Origin: Fonsecaea monophora
Lineage: Eukaryota > Ascomycota > Eurotiomycetes > Chaetothyriales > Herpotrichiellaceae
Length of the DNA: 64,000 bases
Direction: 5' to 3'
Assembly: GCF_001642475.1 (NCBI RefSeq)
Contig: NW_019173935.1
Span: 248,001-312,000, forward strand
Shown here: in pieces, positions 41,421-51,114 of the stretch
Layout: every line of letters begins with the position of its first letter
How positions within the stretch are numbered: position 1 is the stretch's first letter
Notes under the pieces: generated by a model
What the model was told of the DNA's origin: nothing
Database searches by the model: none
What the model saw: only the letters and a program-made list of their open reading frames with translations
Translations under genes and position numbers: made by a program

Positions 41421-43235
41421 ATGGACGATCATATCGTGGGTGTTCTTGGTGGCGGCCAACTAGGACGTATGTTAGTAGAGGCCGCGAACCGCCTCAACAT
41501 CCAGGTTGGAGTCCTTGATGCCGACAGCGCTCCTGCGAAATATCTGGCAAACCATGACATGCATGTTACTGGATCATTCGCCAATGCATCCGATGTTAAG
41601 GCACTCGCCTCTGGATGTGACGTTCTGACCTACGAGATCGAACATGTCGATACCGAGATTCTTGAAAAGCTGGAGGCGGAGAAACCGTTTATCGAGGGCA
41701 CCCAGTGGTCGCGATTTCAACCCAGCTGGCGAACGGTCAGGACAATACAAGACAAATTCACTCAGAAGCAGCATTTTGCAAAATATTCAATCCCGATCTC
41801 CAAGTCCATTGCGGTCAGCCCGTCACAGCAAGGACTGATAGATGCCGGCGAGATACTTGATTATCCATTCATGTTGAAATCTCGAACCCAAGCCTACGAT
41901 GGGAGGGGTAACTTTCCGGTCAAGTCGATGTCCGACATAGGACCTGCCATTGCAGCCCTCGCAGAACGACCTTTGTATGCCGAGAAATGGTCTCATTTCA
42001 AACAGGAGCTCGCAGTCATGGTTGTTAAAACTGCCCAGGAAGACGATCCAGACGCGTGGGAGCAGCATACCTTGGCGTACCCTACTGTGGAAACCGTTCA
42101 TGAAGACAGTATCTGCAAGCTTGTCTATGTTCCGCCCAGGGATGTCTCGCAGGAAGTCGCACGGGCAGCCCAAGATCTGGCTCGACGCGCTGTTTCAACC
42201 TTTCGGGGAACTGGCGTCTTCGGCGTTGAATTGTTCCTCCTTCCTGACGACAGCCTCCTCGTTAACGAAATCGCGCCCCGCCCTCACAACTCTGGGCATT
42301 ATACAATTGAGGCATGTCACATGTCCCAATTCGAAGCACAGATCCGTGCCATTCTACCTGATCTGGCCTCAAAGATCCCAGCTGGGGCGACGGATCTAAC
42401 AGTCAATGCGGCAATTATGTTGAATATTCTCGGAGGTCCACAGCCTGACTCCCATACGCTGGTCGCCAAAGCCGCACTTGACGTGCCGGGGGCGAAAATT
42501 CATCTCTATGGGAAGGGTCAGGGTCGACCAGGACGGAAGATGGGACACATTACAATCACCGGATCAAGCTTATCGGAATGCGAGATCAAAATACATCCTC
42601 TGATTCAGATGGTCGACGCCATACGCGTGCATCGCCACGATCGGTCTGGCGAGCCATCTGCTTCCTCGATTCTCAAGACTCAGGCCGAGCTCCTCGGTGC
42701 AAATCCCGCACCGTCTGCTCGGGCTGTCGTGGGCGTGGTAATGGGGTCTGACACCGATCTGGCTACGCTTCGCCCCGGCCTCACGCTACTTGACACCATG
42801 AACATTCCTTACGAGGTGCACATTACCTCGGCTCATCGCACGCCGCAGTACATGCTAGACTTTGGCAAATCTGCAGCTAGTCGTGGGTTGAAAGCTATAA
42901 TAGCGGCGGCTGGTGGTGCAGCACACTTGCCGGGTATGATGGCCTCGGAAACGCCAGTGCCAGTCATTGGCGTGCCCGTGAAAGCCAGCTCTCTGGATGG
43001 ACTGGACAGCCTGCTGAGTATTGTGCAAATGCCGCGGGGTATTCCTGTAGCTACGGTAGGTATCGGGAACTCAGTCAATGCAGCGATTTTGGCAGCCAGG
43101 ATTGTGGGATCAAGCGATGAGAAAATACGGAAGTGGGTTGCAGACCACCTACAGAAGATGAACGATGAGAACATGGAGAAGGAGTATCGACTGCAGAGAG
43201 AAGGCTGGAAAGTTTACAAGAAATTGGACGGGTAA
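41421..43235 (+). CDS. ade2: Phosphoribosylaminoimidazole carboxylase (two-domain Ade2)
   Basis: Single exon, 604 residues. The N-terminal PurK-like ATP-grasp half opens with VGVLGGGQLGRML, continues with YEIEHVD and QPSW-RTVRTIQDKF, and has the Mg/ATP-binding GVELFLL and NEIAPRPHNSGHYTIEA. The C-terminal PurE-like mutase half (from about residue 436) has GVVMGSDTD, the substrate-binding SAHRTP, AAAGGAAHLPGM and GIGNSVNAA. Together they convert 5-aminoimidazole ribonucleotide to its 4-carboxylate, step six of de novo purine synthesis, in the cytosol (family knowledge). Its loss gives red pigment accumulation in many fungi. No unusual features; length is typical (about 570-610). Confidence 0.98.
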   Translation: MDDHIVGVLGGGQLGRMLVEAANRLNIQVGVLDADSAPAKYLANHDMHVTGSFANASDVKALASGCDVLTYEIEHVDTEILEKLEAEKPFIEGTQWSRFQPSWRTVRTIQDKFTQKQHFAKYSIPISKSIAVSPSQQGLIDAGEILDYPFMLKSRTQAYDGRGNFPVKSMSDIGPAIAALAERPLYAEKWSHFKQELAVMVVKTAQEDDPDAWEQHTLAYPTVETVHEDSICKLVYVPPRDVSQEVARAAQDLARRAVSTFRGTGVFGVELFLLPDDSLLVNEIAPRPHNSGHYTIEACHMSQFEAQIRAILPDLASKIPAGATDLTVNAAIMLNILGGPQPDSHTLVAKAALDVPGAKIHLYGKGQGRPGRKMGHITITGSSLSECEIKIHPLIQMVDAIRVHRHDRSGEPSASSILKTQAELLGANPAPSARAVVGVVMGSDTDLATLRPGLTLLDTMNIPYEVHITSAHRTPQYMLDFGKSAASRGLKAIIAAAGGAAHLPGMMASETPVPVIGVPVKASSLDGLDSLLSIVQMPRGIPVATVGIGNSVNAAILAARIVGSSDEKIRKWVADHLQKMNDENMEKEYRLQREGWKVYKKLDG

Positions 43236-46200
43236 ATGGCGCAATGCTTGAGGAGACCCCCGATGTTGTCAATTTTTCCAAAAGATGGGCGGATGGAGAT
43301 GATATTGCTTTTTGAACTCATTCCCGCACCGCCAATACTGCCTGTTGTACAAAGTTGATCCTTCCGGCCTTTCCCAGAAGGAATCGTAATAGAGGGAGAT
43401 CGAATACGAACTCCCACGTCACACATCATCTTCTTTTGAACCTACTATCAGCCAGGACCACGGCTTTGCCTTGTCCACCGTTGTCGACCAAGAAAACCAG
43501 GATATAGTCGCCTCCAAAATCTCACAGATTCCCGGACAGTGCCTCCGGGGAAGGCAGACCATGGTCTGTTACACAACAGACCTTGGTGGATGGGCAGACA
43601 GTTTGGAGGAGTCACAGCATCATCGGTCTGTGACTTTCCGGGCTGGGAAGATTAAGGTCGAGATTGCATCCGAGTCGAAGAACAGGTGGGCACCGTCTAA
43701 CGTGATCATGGAACACAAGCTGTGCCTAACGTAGCCACTGTAGTCAGGACGTCGAGGTGGTTGTCATTGAGATAACCTTGATTTTGCATCTACACAAGTG
43801 ACACCCATGTGGAAGGCTACCGCTGGGTGGTTGGATAAACACGAGGTACACTTTCGATCACTTTCACAGATATGCACAGTATGTTCCACTCAAGCTTTTT
43901 CTCATCAGACCGTAATATTCCTTATTTTTGACTTTGGGTGCAAGGTCGATATGTACGAACGGGGTAAATGGCGGCGAAACACGAAAAAGTGCGAGAAGCG
44001 AACGCGGGCCAGGCGAGGAGGTCGGGACACAAGAAAAATCGACTACGAGGTAGACTTCTAGATCCCCAGAGTCCAGCGGCCACGGAGTAATTTTATCTGG
44101 TAATTGTGGCCAGAGTGAGATGAGAGATGTGATTTGATGGATGCTTGATGTCAAAGGTGACACAAAGGATGATCCCTTGAACTCGCCCTCGTTTCTCCAG
44201 TCCTGCCACGGATGCGCTCCCTCACTTTTTCCTCATTCCTCATTCCCCAGCCCCCAAATGGCTTTGCAACCCGACAATCACTGCCTGCCTTGGGCCATTG
44301 TGAGCAAGGGACTGGCTTGTTCTCGCTTGAGTGTGTGAGTCTTTTTGCGGAGAAGCTCGCATTCCCAAGCATCTCCCTTGCAATGGATGAATGCTGTGTG
44401 TCCATCTCCCACCGGTCAACGTGTCCAGGCCTCACTCATGCCCACAAGTCATTCCACCCTTTTCACCACATTTACCCCTTCTAGAGTCGCTTCCCCAGCC
44501 TTGACCGCTTGGTCGGTGTATTGGGCATCAATGCACTTACACTTGCACCTCCCCCGATTGCGTGCGGTGGTGGTGGTGATGATGCAGAGCATAGTTGGAT
44601 CTCCACAGCAAGTCAAGCACAGCATACAAGAGTACAACACACGAGCACAGCTGAAGGAGCCTCTTTGCTGACCCACATCTCGCTTCCGACTAAGGACAAG
44701 AAGGGAGAAGTACTCGTAAGAGAAGGAAATGGGGCGCTGGGGCGCTGGACACATCCGGCGCCAGGAATCATCCCCCCGTCTTGTGGTGATATCCACCTGC
44801 ATTCTCTCCCCGTGGCCGCCTTCTCTTCCATGCCCTTCTTGCATCGCTGGTTTCCCGGGTTGCCCATTCCGCGTGTGTCACATCCGCACGGCGGCCGAGG
44901 AGAATTGGGGGCAGGTTTTCTCACATTTCCAATCCACCAGGGTGTCCCCCAGACCGACCGGGGCATACGAGATGGCTGTGAGCCAACCAAAAAGAAAAAT
45001 TCAACAAAAAAACTTGGAAAATCACAAAGCCTACCAACCGGGATTCGGTGATAAAACTCTACTGTGCCGGGATAATACGAGTGCGGGATGGACACGATGG
45101 GAAAAGCGAATTTTGCATCAAGTAAGCTGTTTGTGACTTGGCAGCTCTGCAAGCCTCCAAACGATGGTGCAGCTCATTGTGTCTCTCTAATCACCAACCA
45201 GTGGATTAGGACCGCAAGTCCGTACCAACGCGTAGGTAAAGACTCCTGCATGCCTCACACCGGTACGAGTAGGTTTCCAAAGCATCGGAAATGGATTTGC
45301 CCACTTTGATTAGCCGAACTATGGAACTATGGGGAGGGCGAGAAGTTTGCTTGCTTCGGATCCTCTTTCAAATCGATCGAGAGCACGTCACCCCCTTCGA
45401 CTTGCAGTGTGCAGCACGAAAAAAGGGGGCGATCAATCGCCTCACGGATCCCACCGATGCATACCAGGAAAGGGCGATCAATTGTCTTAATCAAGGCCCA
45501 GAATAACAAACCACAAAGAAGGGGAGGAAATCCAAGGGAGGAAACTCACGGTCAGGCCCCGTGTGCAGAACAAACACCAAGGAATTGGATGCTCCTGAAT
45601 GTCCTCCAGTCAATGACCGAATGGGCTTGATTGAATTACCATCGGCTCGACTTTTACGGCCTAGTCCTCTCATCCTGTGGCTCGGGTCCATTCCATCACC
45701 CCCTGCTCGATGGCCCGGCGCGCCTCGTGGCGCTCCGGGGAAACCTCTGGTGGCTTTGGGGGGAGCTGACAAGGTCCAGCCGGATTCGTTTGAAATGCGA
45801 CAATCCCACGTCGCCTTGACCGCTAGATTTTTGGGGGACCCGAGCATTTGCTCAGCACTCCCACTCCCACTCTGACTTGCGAAGGGGTATATTTGATCCA
45901 GGCTCCCTCAGAAAAAAAATAAAAAGCTCCCTTGAGATCTTTACTTCCTTCTTCTTCCATCACCGTACCCAGAGATAATAATCAGCCATTAGTATCAGTT
46001 CATTGACGAATATTTACCACTATCTTGTTCCATCCTCCACCAGCCTTGGACCTTGTACATTTGTACCTGCAGCAACTGCCGATCAACGCGGCTAGCGAAC
46101 ATATCAAGTGCCGACCATCAGGACTTGTGAGTTGATCATCACCTCGATAAATACTGGGTCTATTTGAATTAGCACTGACCAGCACTTGACAGCTCAAGCA

Positions 46201-46249
46201 CATCCCTATCTTTCTACATCCTTTGAACCCTGCTATAAACCCGGCCACC
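43236..46249. other. 3-kb non-coding stretch upstream of a small candidate gene
   Basis: Open frames here are short, overlapping and without recognisable domains, so I call no protein. Near the right end there is promoter-like structure: an AGGGG element at 45883-45887 directly followed by TATAT at 45888-45892, an A-rich tract at 45909-45924, pyrimidine tracts at 45943-45962, and a likely 5'-UTR intron at 46127-46192. Such a long upstream region suggests strong regulation of the small gene at 46250. Confidence 0.4.
46127..46192 (+). other. Probable 5'-UTR intron of the small gene
   Basis: Donor GTGAGT at 46127-46132, branch-like CACTGAC at about 46173-46179, acceptor TTGACAG ending at 46192; 66 bp, typical of filamentous fungi. 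No in-frame ATG lies in the exon before it, so the intron appears to be in the leader. Confidence 0.5.
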
Positions 46250-46441
46250 ATGCAACGCATCTCATATCGCTCTACCGTGCTGTCGTCCGAGACGTCAAGC
46301 CGCGACATGCACAAAGCCTTCGAGGCATCACCACGCCCCAAGTTTGTTTCCTACACCGATCGACGACAGCATGCTGAGACTCATCCTCCTCCACCCCCAC
46401 CATCACCAGTCCATTGGACCCGTGAGAAGCAGAGCCGCTAA
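46250..46441 (+). CDS. Candidate 63-residue protein, unknown function
   Basis: A short frame of 63 residues begins at an ATG in very good context (gccaccATGC). It follows a plausible spliced leader and a promoter with a TATA-like element about 360 bases upstream. The product is basic and hydrophilic, starts MQRISYRSTV, and has a run of six prolines near the C-terminus. There is no signal peptide, membrane segment or known motif. The call rests on the context rather than on family resemblance, so it could be a chance frame in a non-coding transcript. Confidence 0.42.
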   Translation: MQRISYRSTVLSSETSSRDMHKAFEASPRPKFVSYTDRRQHAETHPPPPPPSPVHWTREKQSR

Positions 46442-46625
46442 GTGTCGGTCCTCTAGCAGGGTGTTTCGGATTTCATTGAGTCTGGTTGGCGAATAGAGCG
46501 TTGTGTGTTCAAGGATTTGGCTTCCGCACTGTCATTCATAGGAACAAGTTGATTTTGCTTTGTGCAGCTTGGATATGGACTAATGGCAGCAACGTCGTGA
46601 AGTGAGCATGGTTGTTTTGCTCCTG

Positions 46626-47658
46626 TTATATAGTTATGTCGGCCTCATCGTGGGCCTCTGGAAGTCTCTCAGACGACTCGTGCATCTGAGGAGCCTTGCC
46701 ATCAGATTGAGAATAAATTTCCTCCAACGTTGAGCGAGTGTCTGGAGTTGCCTGAACCACTTGTTCATTAGGCTCTTGAATATCGCCAGGTTGTGTTTCA
46801 TGCACCGCTGCCGAGTCGACAGATGCAACATTGTCATCCACGAATGTGCGAACAACATCTGTTTCACCACGGTCCCGTTTTACTTTAATCAGCTTTTCCA
46901 GGAACGCCGCCTGTTTTCTCATCTGATCATCTTGCCCATGCTGGGCTTGTAGGACCTCGCCACTTGCACCTGCTGGGTTATTGACAGCCTGCCCATCCAG
47001 CCCCGCTCCTTTGGATGATTTCTCCTTCTTCAGCAGTTTAGCTGCCTGGCCGACGAGCTTGATACGTGACATGCCTATCAGATCGTAGTCGTCTGTTGAT
47101 CGGAGAACCTCGGCGGCATCCAGCACGCCTGTATGGGTGAAGAACATGTTCGTACCCACCATATCTGCCCACATGCAGCTATACACCTGGCCTTGGTAGG
47201 AGATGATGGGATTTGCCGTGGCTAAATCGAGAATTTGCAGATGTGACGGCGAGGGCAGATGGGTATCCTCGTCACCATCTCTGTTGATGCGGGAGGGTGT
47301 TTCGCGCGGCTCCTGAGCATCTTCAGCACCGGACTCTGCGGACTCGATAGCACCGGGCCCGTCCGGACCAGGGGTGGGAGGACCAGAGTTGGTTAATTTT
47401 CTTTTGGCCGGCGTCACTGGCTTGGGAGGCACGGGGACGTTGGATTTGATATTAGAGTTCCAGGACGACAGGTCAATGTCCACGAAGAAGGTCTGCCCAG
47501 AAGAAGAAAATGTCAAGGAACGAACGGCTTTTGTGGTACAGAAATGGCAAAGAGAGCGGCTTGGTTTCAATCCATTGCAAAAGATGCCCTACCTCTGTTT
47601 CGGTGTCGTCGTACTCATATTCAAAATCATCTTCCAAGGAGTGTTGGGGTTGATCCAT
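46626..47658 (-). CDS. TFIIIC triple-barrel subunit (tau55/GTF3C6-related)
   Basis: Two exons, 47593-47658 and 46626-47492 (100-bp intron GTAGGG..CAG), 310 residues. The N-terminus EYEYDDTETE joined across the intron to TFFVDIDLSSW is the opening of the TFIIIC triple-barrel domain. After a Pro/Ser-rich insert (about residues 37-85) the barrel resumes with HLQILDLATANPIISYQGQVYSCMWADMVGTNMFF, and IGMSRIKLVGQAAKL follows. The domain pairs with the Tfc1/tau95 subunit in the Pol III factor that binds tRNA promoters (family knowledge). The acidic, Gln/Glu-rich C-terminal tail is probably disordered. Unlike yeast Tfc7, no phosphatase-like domain precedes the barrel, as is usual outside budding yeasts. 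Confidence 0.85.
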
Positions 47659-49188
47659 GGCGGGTGATCATAGCGACAGTGGTCATGCACCCTTCAAATT
47701 GGGTTTCTGAGATGTCGAAATGCGAGTCCTAGGGTAGGTGATGGGATGGGGTAAGATAGGTTGACAGAGAGTACCTCTCCTTCTGACTGCTTCACTCCCA
47801 TGTTCAGAAGCCCAGTCCAGGTTTTCTCTGAATCACGTGATTATCACAAAGGGATTTCAAATGACACGTCACAGAGTCTTTACTCTGCATCTACGTCCCG
47901 CAACCGTCTCTCTTGGCCCCTCGCTCTCTCCCGGCCCTCACCCACTCTGCTCGATCTAGAACCCAAATTCAGAGTGCCTAGTTCTTTGACGATGCGATCC
48001 CTTGCTTGCTGATAGCTACTCGGTACATCTCCTCCATCCCATCCAACGTGCTATAAATTCCTGACTCCATTGGAGGTCTCACCCCACCCTTCCTGGTCTC
48101 ACACTGGCAAGGAAAAAAAAGCCCAGAGCTTGGGATGAAACAGCCAGGTGCAAGCAATGAAACAAGTCAAGATCAGCGACTGGACAAGGTGGTACATCAG
48201 GGCAGATGGATTGGTCTACCTTGACCGACTCAAGTCCGGATCAGGCTTTCCTTTTGTTGGGTGGTTGCGGGCGTCGCTACGTTTAACCACTGCCTGCAGG
48301 GTTGACACCGGCTAGCGCCCGGACTCTGACGAGCAAGTGGTGAAGTCATTGGCGGCGTTTGGGTCAATGACAGGTCAGGGCGAGCCAAAGGTCAATCCGA
48401 GACAATCGAGGCAAAGGGATCAGAGACAGAGGGAGCGGAGGGAACACCTGGTGCCAGTCACCTCCGTCATTATTCCCTCTTTCTCTGACCCCTCTCAGCT
48501 TCTCCTTCAGCCCGTGCATTCCAACTTTCTTTTCACTTACAATCACCACATGTATCCATCTCTGGCATGTGGTAATTCGTCTCTTCCCTTGGATATTCAT
48601 TCATTCAGGACACCAAGCTTGACTGACCTGACAGGCCACTGACTAAAGTAGCCGCCCCCGCCAATCACTCGTCAGACCGCAGATAAGGTACCATCGAAAA
48701 CAGAAAACACCCCCAGCGAAACCCCTCAACACAACTCGCCCCGGAGGCTCGGACATTCGGTCAGCCTGCGTCCCCGTCGCCAATCATAGCAAAGAGTACG
48801 TCAATGCTTTCCTTTTCCTGGACTTGATACCTGTCTTACACATTCGGCGCGCGGAACTTGGCGGAATGGTCTCTGTATCACAGTATTATTCATGCCCCCT
48901 TCACCAGCGGGACTCCCAGCAAACCCCCCAAAGGCAGCTTTTCAGTCGCTTACGGCGGCGGAGAGTAATGCGATGACGCTGAGAGTCAATGGCATTACTC
49001 CTCCCGTCGTAACCTATTGTTGCTCCCCTCCAGCACCTTAGACGCATTTCCCTCAATGCAGTCACCGCGCTCCCCTCCCGGGGGCCTTGCTGGGCCGCAT
49101 TCCCGCTCTCGCCGTAACATCCGCGTGGGTGGATGAGGCTGTGGTCAAATCACATTCCTTCCCTTGTTGTCAGCTTGCCTTCCTCGTG
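47659..49188. promoter_or_regulatory. Divergent intergenic region between TFIIIC subunit and Vps62-like gene
   Basis: About 1.5 kb separates the two start codons. No gene seen. Pyrimidine-rich leader-like sequence lies in the last 200 bases. Most of the stretch is unexplained. Confidence 0.4.
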
Positions 49189-51114
49189 ATGTTCTGGCTA
49201 ATCATTTCGGGCTCGCTCTTATGTACAGTGGCCTTAGCCTTGGGGTCCCATCATGCCAGCCAACCACCGCTTACTCGATCATTATATACCGTTACGGCGG
49301 AACCCTCTATATTTCCCATCACTTCCTCCCCCGCGGCCTGGGTCTCTCCAGCACACGACCAGCTTCTCCTCGCCGCACCACCGTCCTCAGACACAGAACT
49401 TGATTCGGCAACGCCCACCATCATCGTCCCCGTCGACCCCAACACCACTGAATCCAATTCCCCATATGAACCGGTGACTGGGAAGGCCCTGGAGGGAGAA
49501 GAGCAGATGGGTCCTGTCAAGACAAAGGCCACCATTGGTGTGCTGTCAACACTTATATTTTACATGTGCGCCAACAGTGTATTGCGGGCCACACGTCCAG
49601 AGGTATTCATTTGGCAAGACGAAGACCGAGAGGAATCCAGCTGGATCGCTACCTCGCGGTATTGGCTCGACAGGAAATGCTGTCGATGGCTGGGTGTCTG
49701 CGGTGCATTCCACATGCACTATATCTCGGAACACGACAAGTTCGGCCATCGTCCCTCAATTGATCACCGAGAGCGAGTGGTGGTACCCACGCCTGACTGG
49801 GACTGGCAGCATGCCTGGACTGAGGGCAACGACCGCCCTGAAGATTGGACCGACGATGAACGGGTGCTGAGGGTGATCCCAGACTACGTGTTCGAGTATG
49901 CTCCTCTTGTCCACCTCTACTCGGGAGAGCAGTTCTGGCCCTGCGACATTGCTGAGCACCTCTACCACATCACCCCAACCTTGAACTACACCCCGGTCCA
50001 GTCCGAGCAGCAGCATCCATCACTCCAAAACTTGGACGAGCTGAACAATTGGGACAAGGGCCGGTGGGTGTTTCTGACCAGCAACGACAACGTGGAAGAA
50101 CGGCCAGACTGGTTGGAGGGAGAGAAGAACATCCCAACAGGACCGTCGAGACCAGATGACCCGTTAGAAGACAACGAGGGCTGGGTCCACAAACCAGGAC
50201 GGACATATCTACAAGGTGTGAAGGATGCATTGGACGACGCGAAAGAATGGTTTGCACCGGACTTGGATGACTTCGAGGATGGTGATGATTTTCAAATGAC
50301 AGCCTCGGGCCAATCAGAGCAGACACAGGCCGCACGCCGGATTCATCATGAATTGAGACGCTCAACAAGTCGGGATCATGCGCCGCCAGATAGGCTGCGA
50401 GGAGGTCGAAGTGATGCACCTGCAGTTCTTGTCACCGTCAACAAGGGCCATGGCATCGTCGACGCTTTTTGGTTCTTCTTTTACAGCTTCAACTTGGGGA
50501 ACGTGGTGCTCAATGTCCGGTTTGGCAATCACGTGGGCGACTGGGAACACACCGCCATTCGATTCCAACACGGCAAGCCCAAAGCCGTGTTCTTCAGTGA
50601 GCACAACTTCGGATCCGCCTACAGCTACGATGCTGTGGAGAAAATCGGCAAACGCCCCGTGATCTATTCCGCTTACGGGACTCATGCCATGTATGCAACT
50701 CCTGGCACCCACCCCTACATCTTGCCATGGGGGATCCTCCACGACCTGACAGACAGGGGACCTCTGTGGGATCCAGCTCTGAATTCGCACGCTTATACAT
50801 ATGATTACAAGAACGACACGCTGCGGTCGTCTAACCGCACCCCGAATGCCCCGACCAACTGGTTCCACTTTGCTGGACATTGGGGGGATAAGTTTTACCC
50901 TCTGGGTGATAAACGGCAATATCGATTCGCCGGACAATACCATTATGTCAACGGTCCTCTCGGTCCGAAATTCAAGCACTTGGGAAGGAAGAAGATCTGT
51001 CAAGGACCAGAGAATTCTCCTTGCGTTGTCAAGAACTGGCTAGGCAGTGGAGATAAGATTGGCCATTTACATCTGTCCGACCCAGAAGGGGAGGAAGGAG
51101 ACAACAGCCTATAG
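49189..51114 (+). CDS. vps62: Vps62-family protein (DUF946), with signal peptide
   Basis: Single exon, 641 residues from the ATG at 49189. I chose it because MFWLIISGSLLCTVALALG is a clear signal sequence; the frame is open upstream only from non-ATG codons. A second hydrophobic stretch is at about residues 116-132 (IGVLSTLIFYMCANSVL). The Vps62 core is in the second half: DYVFEYAPLVHLYSGEQFWP, then after an acidic insert VDAFWFFFYSFNLGN, NHVGDWEHTAIRF, PVIYSAYGTHAMYATPG, and the NWFHFAGHWGDKFYP region. The yeast member is linked to cytosol-to-vacuole protein delivery; the biochemical role is unknown (family knowledge). The acidic insert of about 140 residues between core halves is variable. 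Entry to the secretory pathway is inferred. Confidence 0.88.
   Translation: MFWLIISGSLLCTVALALGSHHASQPPLTRSLYTVTAEPSIFPITSSPAAWVSPAHDQLLLAAPPSSDTELDSATPTIIVPVDPNTTESNSPYEPVTGKALEGEEQMGPVKTKATIGVLSTLIFYMCANSVLRATRPEVFIWQDEDREESSWIATSRYWLDRKCCRWLGVCGAFHMHYISEHDKFGHRPSIDHRERVVVPTPDWDWQHAWTEGNDRPEDWTDDERVLRVIPDYVFEYAPLVHLYSGEQFWPCDIAEHLYHITPTLNYTPVQSEQQHPSLQNLDELNNWDKGRWVFLTSNDNVEERPDWLEGEKNIPTGPSRPDDPLEDNEGWVHKPGRTYLQGVKDALDDAKEWFAPDLDDFEDGDDFQMTASGQSEQTQAARRIHHELRRSTSRDHAPPDRLRGGRSDAPAVLVTVNKGHGIVDAFWFFFYSFNLGNVVLNVRFGNHVGDWEHTAIRFQHGKPKAVFFSEHNFGSAYSYDAVEKIGKRPVIYSAYGTHAMYATPGTHPYILPWGILHDLTDRGPLWDPALNSHAYTYDYKNDTLRSSNRTPNAPTNWFHFAGHWGDKFYPLGDKRQYRFAGQYHYVNGPLGPKFKHLGRKKICQGPENSPCVVKNWLGSGDKIGHLHLSDPEGEEGDNSL

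Noticed and set aside
44509..45051. 180-codon frame and its antisense partner of 179 codons
   Set aside because: Both run through the same DNA without known motifs and with unlikely composition; no support for either.
50362..51003. 213-codon frame on the - strand
   Set aside because: Antisense to the conserved Vps62 core, which carries the recognisable motifs on the + strand.
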